Source: Sphingobacterium chuzhouense (GTDB taxonomy: Bacteria > Bacteroidota > Bacteroidia > Sphingobacteriales > Sphingobacteriaceae). From it: 64,000 nucleotides of DNA. The translations under genes were made by a program, and so were the position numbers. Every line of letters starts with the position of its first letter. Within the stretch, counting starts at the first letter, position 1. Of the stretch, positions 46,601-53,455 are shown piece after piece. A model generated the notes under the pieces. That model searched no databases, had not been told where the DNA came from, and saw nothing but the letters and a program-made list of their open reading frames with translations. The DNA is taken from assembly GCF_014692525.1 (NCBI RefSeq), contig NZ_JACNYL010000005.1:186001-250000 (forward strand), written 5' to 3'.

Positions 46601-46861
46601 TTCTTTTGAAGCAGGTATAACGGTTGCTTGGTTCGCACCGATCAGCTCCGGACTATATACGAATGTGACCCCAAAAGCTTTTTCCAATGCTTTAAGTTGG
46701 TTACTCATGGTCTGGGTAGATTTTATTAAAGGTGCTTTCTTCGTTAGTACACCTTGTGCGATGGTGTTATTCGCAAAGGCTGTTCCCATAACCATCAGTA
46801 AAAAAAAGAGTTGCAATGTTCCTATTTTCATAAGGATTAACAGAGTTGAATTATTTTTCAT
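43628..46861 (-). CDS. SusC/RagA-family TonB-dependent transporter with STN domain (second cassette)
   Basis: 1077 aa. A signal peptide (residues 11-36, LQLFFLLMVMGTAFA) is followed by an STN domain (about 51-116), CarboxypepD_reg-like domain (129-200, ITGKVTDSDNHPLVGVSIQEV), TonB box/plug (DLEEVVVVGYSSQKKENITGSV) and a barrel ending RRIMFGLDFQF. The STN domain fits the sigma/FecR pair upstream. The 166-base gap to fecR holds two stem-loops. It is only distantly similar to the first SusC, so a recent duplication is unlikely. Confidence 0.96.
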   Translation of the reverse strand: MKNNSTLLILMKIGTLQLFFLLMVMGTAFANNTIAQGVLTKKAPLIKSTQTMSNQLKALEKAFGVTFVYSPELIGANQATVIPASKEYVLSDALKALFEPLGIGYEVYDHNIVLNRAAKNKAPTRQQRTITGKVTDSDNHPLVGVSIQEVDGQGRTSTDDKGEFSLALQPGNSQIQCSYVGYITREISVEDTYMTIVMVPSIADLEEVVVVGYSSQKKENITGSVAIISSDELTDVASPNVSNMLQGKVAGLDVSAGTGQPGQLPTIRIRGVSSIRSSRDPIWVVDGVIQHDTPRLNPQDVESISVLKDASSAALYGSRGANGVVVVTTRRAKGDGQTTISFSSKTGASDFNTGGFKVMDGPELYDFWSTFGNQSGIPSWYNEDLLQTNTDWQKLGTQTGIIQDYNLSLNGNSGKTSVFTGFNYFKESGSVKGMTFERFAGRLNLDYKISDKLTVSPKLSMTYSTTDDREHSLYDMFTYLPWDKPYDESGSPINAQAPGSGWRGRDLTNYLYDLQWNYSKENVFNIMANLDASYEILPSLTFKTTNNITYYVADGMDYVDPRSIAGLSDQGRLENANAYRTTRFTNQMLTYKKSFDEHMIDALVAYEYNDYAYKNNVGIGKGIVPGITVPDGASEPLSLEGTTNDYAFQSVLMNVNYSYADRYIMQASFRRDGSSRFGTNTKYGNFFSVSGAWNIHKESFFNVEAIDFLRIKAAYGGVGNTPETLYPQYELFSVNEQYNGDPTAFPSQLGNRDLTWEKTYSANIGVETSLYNRVQLTLEAYNRQTSGLLHFVPLPYISGYDGYWDNIGSVRNRGIELTVDADVIQSADFQWNLGFNIGFNRNKITELYGGSRQIDDKQVYEEGYDINTWFLRKWAGVNPEDGTPQWEIENAQTGETSITGNYAAATLQHAGTSTPDYFGGLNTTFKYKNIHLSANFAFTQGLLVYNSGRELFDSDGAYATYNQMKLRDGWSRWSPENPNATHPRAFYGGNNRSNGVSSRYLEDGSYIRLRNLNLGYSFRGGWLDKVRIKNLNTSISVDNLFTITDYSGLDPEAAAIGSTTSPYPLPRRIMFGLDFQF

Positions 46862-46913
46862 ACATTAGGATGTTAGATTTTATGATTAAGATTTAACAGA
46901 TTTTTTGTTCTCA

Positions 46914-46985
46914 ACATCCGTCGAACGACCAATTTTTCGGATGTATGAGATGTATTTTTGTCAGCGATGTTCCAGACATCGCTGA
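46914..46985 (-). promoter_or_regulatory. Two stem-loops between fecR and susC of the second cassette
   Basis: ACATCCG (46914-46920) pairs with CGGATGT (46938-46944). TCAGCGATGT (46961-46970) pairs perfectly with ACATCGCTGA (46976-46985) around a 5-base loop. On the minus-strand RNA they lie in the susC leader, about 50 to 125 bases before the ATG. The strong stem is followed by CAAAAAU rather than a U-run on that strand, so it looks more like a processing or stability element than a terminator. Confidence 0.55.
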
Positions 46986-47027
46986 TATTTTTCTCTTCCT
47001 TGTCTCTATATTCCCATACGCTATTTT

Positions 47028-48083
47028 TTAGTTTGATAGAATAATGATGCGGCCATCCACCAATTGATATTTTGCTTCCACCGCCTTACAGATTAATGCC
47101 AACTTTTCATACAGGTGCAAATCACCCAAAGACAATGTTATGGTGCGTTGTGCCAACCCCTCCTCCGGAATTTCAATGGCTATATTATATTGATCAGCTA
47201 AAGCGTCCAATACAATCTCCAGTGGGCTTTCCTGAAACGTAAACAATTCGTCCACGATCTCCTTAGACAATGGAGCTTGTTCACGCATAGCTTCTTGGAT
47301 CAGTTCGTTCTTATTTACTTCATATATTGCTTCTTGATTTGCGGAGACACGTAAAGTCTCATTGCCACTTTTAACTTCAACCAACCCCGTATTGACTGTC
47401 ACTCTGTGAGCCGAATTTTGCCGGTTGGCACTGACACGGAAACTCGTTCCTAAAACTTTCGTTTCCAAATGTTCGGTACGCACGATAAAGGGCATTTGTG
47501 GCATACGTTCGACTTCGAAGAAGGCTTCTCCCGTCAAATGAACCACTCTGTCTTTCAAAAAGCCCTGCTCATCATACACAATAGAACCCTGCGGATCGAG
47601 TACGATAGTAGAATTGTCCGGCAACAGCACAACTAACGGTATCGTAGCGGTATTGGTAATTTTTTTCTTATTTACATTTTCTTTTACATTTTCTGTAATC
47701 AAATACATGTCTTGCTGTTGTTCTCCGAATTGGAAATATAGAAATGCTCCGATAGTGATCAACAGGGAAGCAGCAACCGTCCATGCGGCCAATTTGTAAT
47801 TTGCAAAACGATTCTTTGTTAGCAGTACCTCCGTATGCCGGGTATACTGTTTTATATTGGCCATCAGATCAGCTTTCATTCCTGCCGGCATTTTGGAATG
47901 GGGTTTTATCTGTATCCTTAGCAAGATGTCACGGGCCTGTTCGATAAGAGGAACGACCTTAGGATTGGTCGTCATTACATTTTCCCAATAGCGGTTGGAA
48001 TCTATATCCGGAAATAAAACCCAGTTAACGAAATCATCATCAATAAGGAAATCTTCTATTAAATATGCCGCATATTTCTTCAT
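47028..48083 (-). CDS. FecR-type anti-sigma factor (second cassette)
   Basis: 351 aa. The membrane helix lies about residues 103-124 (AAWTVAASLLITIGAFLYFQF). The FecR domain contains LPDNSTIVLDPQGSIVYDEQG, HLTGEAFFEVERMPQMPFIVRTEHLETKVLGTSFRV, and a DUF4974-like C-terminus (FQESPLEIVLDALADQYNIAIEI). It lies 43 bases downstream of its sigma gene. Confidence 0.94.
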   Translation of the reverse strand: MKKYAAYLIEDFLIDDDFVNWVLFPDIDSNRYWENVMTTNPKVVPLIEQARDILLRIQIKPHSKMPAGMKADLMANIKQYTRHTEVLLTKNRFANYKLAAWTVAASLLITIGAFLYFQFGEQQQDMYLITENVKENVNKKKITNTATIPLVVLLPDNSTIVLDPQGSIVYDEQGFLKDRVVHLTGEAFFEVERMPQMPFIVRTEHLETKVLGTSFRVSANRQNSAHRVTVNTGLVEVKSGNETLRVSANQEAIYEVNKNELIQEAMREQAPLSKEIVDELFTFQESPLEIVLDALADQYNIAIEIPEEGLAQRTITLSLGDLHLYEKLALICKAVEAKYQLVDGRIIILSN

Positions 48084-48126
48084 TACATGGACTCTTTTAT
48101 TATAAAGAGGCAGGTATTAAAGAAAT

Positions 48127-48735
48127 CTACTCATACATATTTAAAAAAAGTAAAAAAATTATACTGTACATCAACGCGACTACGGCTTCATAATCCACAA
48201 CTTTCCGCAATGCAGATAAAGCACTGCGTTGCAGGTTGTATACCGACTGCCTGTTTAATTGCATGAGCTCGGCTATTTTATCCTGTTTTAATCCTTGATA
48301 AAATCGAAGATAAAGTAGCTCTTTTTGGCGTGGTGCCAAGGAAGCAATATAGGATAAGAATTTTTGCTGTGCTTCGGGAGAAATAGGAGACTCCTGTTCA
48401 ATCTCAATGTTAAGCTGGAAATTTGTTTCGTCGTAGATTTGTTCCAGTGGCGTGGACTGTGCCCATTTCGGTATTTCCCGAATGACTTTCTGTCTTAGGG
48501 ATTTCATCAAATAGAATTTGACCGATCTCACTTCGCTCAAATTTTCTTTCCTATTCCACAACACATAGAAAATATCTTGGATACAGTCCTTTATAAGTTC
48601 GCTGTCTTTTGAGAATCGTACGCCATAGTCGTACAGAACGTCGCTATACTTATCTACAATTTGGGTAAAGGCTTCGACATCTCCACGTTGAAATCTTCGC
48701 CACAATAGCTCATCATCTTGCCGATAGTGTTCCAT
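48127..48735 (-). CDS. ECF RNA polymerase sigma factor (second cassette)
   Basis: 202 aa. Region 2 is visible (VEAFTQIVDKYSDVLYDYGVRFS, KDCIQDIFYVLWNRKENL). Region 4 reads LAPRQKELLYLRFYQGLKQDKIAELMQLNRQSVYNLQ. A hydrophobic C-terminal tail (ALMYSIIFLLFLNMYE) parallels the first PUL sigma factor. It heads the cassette sigma-fecR-susC-susD-phosphoesterase. Confidence 0.94.
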   Translation of the reverse strand: MEHYRQDDELLWRRFQRGDVEAFTQIVDKYSDVLYDYGVRFSKDSELIKDCIQDIFYVLWNRKENLSEVRSVKFYLMKSLRQKVIREIPKWAQSTPLEQIYDETNFQLNIEIEQESPISPEAQQKFLSYIASLAPRQKELLYLRFYQGLKQDKIAELMQLNRQSVYNLQRSALSALRKVVDYEAVVALMYSIIFLLFLNMYE

Positions 48736-48771
48736 ACTTCATGATATGCTTATGGTCGTTTGTTGAATTAG

Positions 48772-48779
48772 CAAAGCTA
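48772..48779 (-). promoter_or_regulatory. Candidate -7 box for the second-cassette sigma gene
   Basis: Read on the minus strand this is TAGCTTTG, a TAnnTTTG match 36 bases upstream of the ATG. No matching TTTG -33 element is seen at the normal spacing. Confidence 0.45.
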
Positions 48780-49011
48780 ACATCCCGTCGTTATTTGTTC
48801 ATTAATAAAACATAAACTATTTATTAGGCTTTGTCATGGAATTATATCACTGACAGTAATAGTACTTTTCTATTATATTACGTTATGTAATATCAATATT
48901 ACAGAATATAAACGAGGTGTGCAAAAAGAAGTTCTAAGCAATCGATTGTTTAAACAGTAGCGATCACCTATCCGATTCTGTGTTAACATCCCCAGCTCCA
49001 TTAAAAGCAAA
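48780..49011. other. Divergent intergenic region with small AT-rich palindromes
   Basis: Central part of the 330-base gap between the divergent sigma gene and the 49066 gene. No open frame is convincing. Two adjacent short inverted repeats occur: ATTAC/GTAAT (48877-48881 and 48887-48891) and TAATAT/ATATTA (48888-48893 and 48896-48901). They could be an operator, for example for the AraC regulator encoded downstream, but this is inference only. Confidence 0.35.
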
Positions 49012-49042
49012 TTTGGTTTACACTCATTTTTTCTTAAATTTG
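49012..49042 (+). promoter_or_regulatory. Consensus Bacteroidota promoter for the 49066-AraC operon
   Basis: TTTG (49012-49015), exactly 19 bases, then TAAATTTG (49035-49042): a full match to the TTTG-N19-TAnnTTTG consensus. The ATG of the first gene is 24 bases downstream. Confidence 0.85.
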
Positions 49043-49065
49043 AGAAACATCAAAGTAAAACCATT

Positions 49066-49968
49066 ATGACAAATTTGCTCAACAACCACCAACATTTCCC
49101 TAGAAAAGCAATGATCAATGTATTCACCGATCTCTTTAAAATCTTACCTGAACTGATCGGAGAGTTAACACCAGAAGGATGGGAAAAAAGTGCCTATCAT
49201 GCGTTATTCCATTTAAACGCAAGAGAACATTTCTTTGAGAAACTCTATTACAAGGTTATAGACCATAACTTTGACCTGCAGCACGGAACAGACTCCCGCG
49301 TCCGAAAAACAGGCGTTCTATCAGAAAACCCAATTGATCAAGAAATCTGGGAAGTGTTAAACACTATTGATCCTATTACAACAAGTTATGAAAAGAGACC
49401 GTACAGCCCTGAATTGGAATTGGCTTCTTTATTCGCAGAAACGCTCTTTTTTTTATCCCGTTGCCTTTATTTTCAATCCAAAGATTCCGAAGAATGGTTA
49501 GAAGTACATCCTGAAGTGGCTAGCAATGCTGCTACCATTGTTGCCCGTGACTTAGGAATATTTGAGGGACGGTCTTATACACAGTTCCCAAGAATTTATG
49601 GGTACAAACGAATGTTGATCCGTAAGGTTAAATGGCTCCCGCTTATGAAAATTTTGATAGGGGCATTCCAAAAAACGGAATATTCGTTGGTATATATTGA
49701 TTACGAACTTCTGGAAGTTATAGAGAATCATTTGAACGAGCCTAATGAAACATCAAAGAAGATCCCTAATTATAAAAATAGGGAACACTATCAGTTAGGC
49801 ATAACCAGTGATCCCGACATCGACGAGGTTTTCAATAACGCAGCGAGGGAGCTACCCTCCGAAGCGGTTATCGCTTATTTCGATGTTTATGGTGACTGGC
49901 CCCAAGGCTATCCGCCGACGCAAGAAGAATATTTCGCATTATACAAAAAGCTGGAGGAAAAGGGGTAA
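49066..49968 (+). CDS. Unrecognised cytoplasmic protein paired with an AraC regulator
   Basis: 300 aa. There is no signal peptide, no clear membrane helix and no recognisable motif. The composition is that of a folded soluble protein, largely helical in the first two thirds (VFTDLFKILPELIGEL, SPELELASLFAETLFFLSRCLYF, MLIRKVKWLPLMKILIGAF). The C-terminus is acidic and Pro/Tyr-rich (YFDVYGDWPQGYPPTQEEYFALYKKLEEKG). Codon use resembles the neighbours and a consensus promoter precedes it. It lies 18 bases ahead of an AraC-family gene, so co-transcription is likely. I do not recognise the family. Confidence 0.75.
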   Translation: MTNLLNNHQHFPRKAMINVFTDLFKILPELIGELTPEGWEKSAYHALFHLNAREHFFEKLYYKVIDHNFDLQHGTDSRVRKTGVLSENPIDQEIWEVLNTIDPITTSYEKRPYSPELELASLFAETLFFLSRCLYFQSKDSEEWLEVHPEVASNAATIVARDLGIFEGRSYTQFPRIYGYKRMLIRKVKWLPLMKILIGAFQKTEYSLVYIDYELLEVIENHLNEPNETSKKIPNYKNREHYQLGITSDPDIDEVFNNAARELPSEAVIAYFDVYGDWPQGYPPTQEEYFALYKKLEEKG

Positions 49969-49986
49969 CCAATCAATTGCCTTGCC

Positions 49987-50967
49987 ATGACACAGACCAA
50001 TGATAGCATTCGTATTTCATTACCTAAATCTGACGTAGCGGGCGACAGTAGCCCTCCGGGGCTGCATCTTAATTTTCTGACAGCGGACGATTTTATTCTT
50101 TGCGAGAAGAAACAGTATGTTGCTTCCAGGCAGCAGAAAGATATGTATGTCATGGAAGTCAAAGGAACGTTTGAATCAGACTGGCATATAGAGCTTCCGG
50201 CGCAACCAGACTGTTTTTGGTTGCTTTTTCAGTTTGCCGGGCACTCTCAACGAGACAAAGCACAACACACCGCATTATCCATTGATGGATATCGGGGTTT
50301 TTACGGCATGAGCCGGCCACAGAGAATAGGTATCAAGACCGGAAGGGTCTGGATGGTGCTGCTGGGTTTGAATATCGACAACGCAAAAGCCTTTACATCC
50401 GAATGGCCTTTGCTCAAAAAGCCAACTACCGCAGCCCAGCCCTACTTTTCCAGGATAAACATCGGCTACCGTATCAAACAAATCTTCAAAAAAATGCGGC
50501 AATTTGCGGATACCCCTTACTCGCTACATGGCAAAATTCAGGATCATTTTTGTCAACTCACAGATGTATATCATCAAGATCTGCATGATAAAGTCCGTTC
50601 GCTTCACAAAGAAGATATTGTAATCTATCATGAAGCCATCGAGTACATTACCGAGCACTATATGGATGAGGATATTAACATTGACACCATCGCTGAACGT
50701 ATACATGTCAGTTCGCGCAAGCTATATCGAGCCTTCCAAGACAAACACATGACCGTCCATAAAGCCATACAGACCATCCGATTACATAAAGGTCGGGAAT
50801 TACTCCGTGAAACAGATGACTCTATAGACATCATCGCTTTTCAGTTAAATTTTTCCACGGCACACTATTTCTACAAACAATTCGTACAATGCTTCGGCCA
50901 TTCCCCTACCAAAGAACGGGAGATGTACCGCAAGTCGAAAAAGAAGAAAAAGCGTGGAGCTTTATAA
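49987..50967 (+). CDS. AraC-family transcriptional regulator
   Basis: 326 aa. The C-terminal AraC double HTH spans about residues 215-315 (IEYITEHYMDEDINIDTIAERIHVSSRKLYRAFQDKH, then DIIAFQLNFSTAHYFYKQFVQCFGHSPTKEREMYRK). A very basic tail (KSKKKKKRGAL) ends it. The N-terminal 200 residues are a ligand-binding or dimerisation domain of no recognised family. It is second in a two-gene operon with the unrecognised 49066 gene. Confidence 0.92.
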   Translation: MTQTNDSIRISLPKSDVAGDSSPPGLHLNFLTADDFILCEKKQYVASRQQKDMYVMEVKGTFESDWHIELPAQPDCFWLLFQFAGHSQRDKAQHTALSIDGYRGFYGMSRPQRIGIKTGRVWMVLLGLNIDNAKAFTSEWPLLKKPTTAAQPYFSRINIGYRIKQIFKKMRQFADTPYSLHGKIQDHFCQLTDVYHQDLHDKVRSLHKEDIVIYHEAIEYITEHYMDEDINIDTIAERIHVSSRKLYRAFQDKHMTVHKAIQTIRLHKGRELLRETDDSIDIIAFQLNFSTAHYFYKQFVQCFGHSPTKEREMYRKSKKKKKRGAL

Positions 50968-51027
50968 AAAATGATGGCTCTTCCGCAAGATTGTAGCCAT
51001 CTTTTGCCGTATATGAGCAATACATTC

Positions 51028-51343
51028 GAAAAAAAGAGCAATATTTTTTCTTTTCATATACATCCTAAGCAGAATTAGACGGATACCCCGCAAAAAAAGA
51101 TCAATACTATTTTGTGCGGTATCGACATAATCCCGTATTATACTGCTATAAAATCGCACATGATCGATCTCCTGCAAAATATGTTCGATACTTTGCCACA
51201 TCATAGCCTTCCCAAAAGAAAAAGAAACGGTAAAAAATGCCGATGTACCGATATCAAAAGAAATGGTATCGCTATAGTGCAAAAAAAGTGCATTCTTTTT
51301 TTGCGCTGTCGCATTCTTGCTAAAAAAAAGCGTGCTCTTTTTC
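51028..51343. repeat. Four scattered A-run/T-run palindromic motifs
   Basis: Four related 23-24-base units of the form (C/G/T)AAAAAAAG-core-TTTTTT(C/G) lie at 51028-51050, 51091-51114, 51280-51303 and 51320-51343. Each can form a hairpin of paired A and T runs. GCATTCTT recurs at 51290 and 51311 and inverted (GAATGC) at 51351. This fills most of the first half of the 636-base stretch between AraC and the Fn3-like gene. One minus-strand open frame crosses it but starts at TTG and is not convincing. Confidence 0.5.
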
Positions 51344-51460
51344 AAAAAGAGAATGCGTTTATACTTTTGTCATATTTCTATATTTATTCCTAAAAAACAG
51401 CACTCAGCATATTTTAAACAACGTTTTTTTGTCATAAACCAACATACAAGAACTCGTTCT

Positions 51461-51524
51461 ATATGGTAAAATCCTGCCAAAAGTTTTTCGGGGTACCCCC
51501 AATTTTGGCAGGATTTTACCATAT
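51461..51524. repeat. Large perfect inverted repeat with nested palindrome
   Basis: Arms of 22 bases (51461-51482 and 51503-51524) are perfect inverse complements; the left arm starts ATATGGTAAAATCC. The 20-base spacer contains a second perfect palindrome, GGGGTACCCC (51490-51499). There is no T-run on either side, so it is not a standard terminator. It lies 80 bases upstream of the Fn3-like gene. Confidence 0.9.
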
Positions 51525-51556
51525 CGGCGCCAAACTCATGTCGTATGTTTGTATCG

Positions 51557-51589
51557 TTGCAACAAGTTAAATAACAATGTATAATTTTT
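51557..51589 (+). promoter_or_regulatory. Possible promoter of the Fn3-like gene
   Basis: TTG (51557-51559), 22 bases, then TAATTTTT (51582-51589), one mismatch from TAnnTTTG. It ends 14 bases before the ATG and lies just downstream of the 22-base inverted repeat. Weak. Confidence 0.35.
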
Positions 51590-51603
51590 AAAAAAGTAAA
51601 AAA

Positions 51604-52218
51604 ATGAGTAAACCCACAACACAATCGCAAAGATTGAAAGATGACAATCTGATGCAGTATGTAGAACAAATTATCACCAACATGAGAGCCGCGACAGCGA
51701 CCTATCCGGAACCTGTACCGGGACTGGACACGATGGAAGCAGCGCTCACCGACTTCCGGCTATCGGCTACGGAAGCTGCCTATCGCGACCGCCGCGCAAT
51801 CCGGATTCGGCAAGACAAAAGAAAGCGCCTGGAATACTTGCTTACCGAGTTGGCGAAATATGTGGACACGATTGCCAACAAGGACGTAAACCTCATCTTG
51901 GCTTCGGGCTTTGCGCTTCCTAAAGACGTCCAATCCTACGACGGCCCGGCACCGAAGGCTACGAACCTGGTTGCCGAACCGCAACAGGTCGGTTCCCGGC
52001 GCATCAAATTGAAGATAGACCGCTGGAAAGGAGCACGTATGTACCGGTTTGAAGCGCGCAAAAAAGGCGAAACAGAATGGCAAACGCAGTTCAGCACCAG
52101 GTCTACCTGCACGCTGGAAGGCCTCGAGATGTTTGAGGAGTACGAATTCCGTGCCACCTATATGGGCATCAACTCCGAACCGAACTACAGCAATGTAGTA
52201 TCCAGCTACGTGGTTTAA
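51604..52218 (+). CDS. Fibronectin type III-like domain protein without signal peptide
   Basis: 204 aa. The N-terminal helical region (about residues 1-110, charged; RDRRAIRIRQDKRKRLEYLLTELAKYV) is followed by an Fn3-like beta-sandwich (about 118-204) with strands such as ATNLVAEPQ, RIKLKIDRWKGARMYRFEARKK and EEYEFRATYMGINSEPNYSNVVSSYVV. No signal peptide is seen. From memory, similar short Fn3 proteins occur in Sphingobacteriaceae with unknown function. G+C content looks higher than in the flanking intergenic DNA. Confidence 0.75.
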   Translation: MSKPTTQSQRLKDDNLMQYVEQIITNMRAATATYPEPVPGLDTMEAALTDFRLSATEAAYRDRRAIRIRQDKRKRLEYLLTELAKYVDTIANKDVNLILASGFALPKDVQSYDGPAPKATNLVAEPQQVGSRRIKLKIDRWKGARMYRFEARKKGETEWQTQFSTRSTCTLEGLEMFEEYEFRATYMGINSEPNYSNVVSSYVV

Positions 52219-52321
52219 GACCGTTCTGCAGAAGAACATTTTCCAAGATTAATAAATGAACTTCTAACGTAATAGAAGTAAGAAAACAACATGCAGAAGC
52301 ATCATAAACTCAAAGAAAGGC

Positions 52322-52362
52322 GCCGTTATTTCTGATCTTCATCACGAGATTGGAATAACGGC
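52322..52362. repeat. Inverted repeat between the Fn3-like and coiled-coil genes
   Basis: GCCGTTATT (52322-52330) and AATAACGGC (52354-52362) are perfect arms around a 23-base loop. There is no downstream T-run of note. It may be a weak terminator of the Fn3-like gene or a leader element of the gene starting at 52401. Confidence 0.5.
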
Positions 52363-52400
52363 AGCCATTTTCCATAAAAATAACTGTATATTGTAATAAA

Positions 52401-53105
52401 ATGAAAGAGATCGTAAAAGAACATCCCCTACGCCCTATTATACTTCGATTTGACCTAAAAAAGAAAGCGCTAGATTTCGAGGTAAAGGCACTGGAAGCCT
52501 ATTACCGCATGCATGACCAGACATGGGAGACGAAACAGGATCTGATGTATCATAAAGACAGTTTTTTGGAGATTGATTTGAAAACAATCGAACTCGAACA
52601 CCGACTTTCACTTATAAAACAGCAACTGATTTTTCTGGAAGCGGCCTTTAAGCTCGCAGAAAACGTGGAACTCCCCGATATGGGAGAACGGTTTTCGATC
52701 GATATAGCGGATTTCTACACCGCGGTGGACAGCCATAACGAAGATCTTCGCGCGTTACATCGGTTGGTTGTGGAGGAAATGCAGTGGTTCGACGACTGGG
52801 CAGACTATATTTATGAAAACGAGTCATGGTTTGACAGGCAGGACGACAAGGGTGATGAATTGATCCACCAGGTTTTCCGCCGTTACGATGATGTTTCCGT
52901 CGATATCATCTCATTGGATCGCGACCAGCAGGAATTTTTCGGCGTACTCGGTGATACACGCAAACTCCAACAGGAATATTTTGATTATGGTGAGGAGGTC
53001 TCTGAACAATACAGCCGTGTGCATCATGAGTCCGAAGCGGTTTACCAAAGGGCGTTGCGTGTGCAGCAATATGTTAATAAGCATTATCCGTTGGATAAAA
53101 AATAG
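52401..53105 (+). CDS. Unrecognised acidic coiled-coil-type protein
   Basis: 234 aa, mostly helical and strongly charged, with heptad-like stretches (LKTIELEHRLSLIKQQLIFLEAAFKLAENVEL and the C-terminal QQEYFDYGEEVSEQYSRVHHESEAVYQRALRVQQYV). It is rich in Asp, Glu and aromatic residues (MQWFDDWADYIYENESWFDRQDD). There is no signal peptide or membrane helix. I do not recognise a family. It may form a unit with the Fn3-like gene 182 bases upstream. A degenerate copy of the 32-base repeat sits 14 bases after its stop. Confidence 0.7.
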   Translation: MKEIVKEHPLRPIILRFDLKKKALDFEVKALEAYYRMHDQTWETKQDLMYHKDSFLEIDLKTIELEHRLSLIKQQLIFLEAAFKLAENVELPDMGERFSIDIADFYTAVDSHNEDLRALHRLVVEEMQWFDDWADYIYENESWFDRQDDKGDELIHQVFRRYDDVSVDIISLDRDQQEFFGVLGDTRKLQQEYFDYGEEVSEQYSRVHHESEAVYQRALRVQQYVNKHYPLDKK

Positions 53106-53119
53106 CGGTGTAGACATAC

Positions 53120-53146
53120 TCACTAAAAAACATTCCTTTCGGTGAA
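53120..53146 (+). repeat. Degenerate copy of the 32-base palindromic repeat
   Basis: TCACTAAAAAACATTCCTTTCGGTGAA differs from the copies at 53381-53444 at a few positions but keeps both palindrome ends (TCAC and GGTGAA). It lies just after the coiled-coil gene. Confidence 0.7.
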
Positions 53147-53380
53147 CATAAAAGTAAAAATCCCTTCCAACTTTGTAAATGCCTACGATGCGGATGTTCA
53201 TATCATTACTAGAGCACTTATACTATCACACAACTTGATTTAACACTAACAAACAAAACTCCTGCATAAAAATGAATTTCAGAACAAAAATTCGTACATA
53301 TTTTTGTATTTACGTATCCGCACTTCCATGAGCAATTATAGAGAATAACGAGGAACAAAAAGTATAGTACCACTCCCCCT

Positions 53381-53444
53381 AATTCACTAAAAAGCATTAC
53401 TTTTGGTGAATTAATTCACTAAAAAGCATTACTTTTGGTGAATG
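53381..53444 (+). repeat. Two tandem 32-base palindromic repeats ahead of the AAA ATPase
   Basis: Units 53381-53412 and 53413-53444 are identical except at the last base. Each is an imperfect palindrome: TTCACTAAAAAG, CATTA, CTTTTGGTGAA. Each contains TACTTTTG, a match to the Bacteroidota -7 box TAnnTTTG, and the first unit supplies a TTTG upstream of the second unit's box (24-base spacing). The second unit abuts the ribosome-binding site of the ATPase gene. Between 53147 and 53380 no gene is seen. Confidence 0.92.
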
Positions 53445-53455
53445 GGAGAGAAATA

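Noticed and set aside
50962..51345. Minus-strand open frame of 127 codons overlapping the AraC 3' end
   Set aside because: It starts at TTG, its first part is made of the A/T-run repeats (runs of Lys and Phe), and the first ATG leaves only about 80 residues. Not enough to call a gene.
51370..51669. Minus-strand open frame of 99 codons across the large palindrome
   Set aside because: It runs through both palindrome arms and into the Fn3-like gene on the other strand; Cys/Phe-rich composition with no protein-like pattern.
53120..53444. Possible CRISPR array
   Set aside because: The two adjacent 32-base units have no spacers between them, the third is 235 bases away, and no cas genes are present.
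53435..53455. Upstream TTG/GTG starts for the AAA ATPase
   Set aside because: They lie within the repeat unit, whereas the ATG at 53456 has a good ribosome-binding site and matches the usual family N-terminus.
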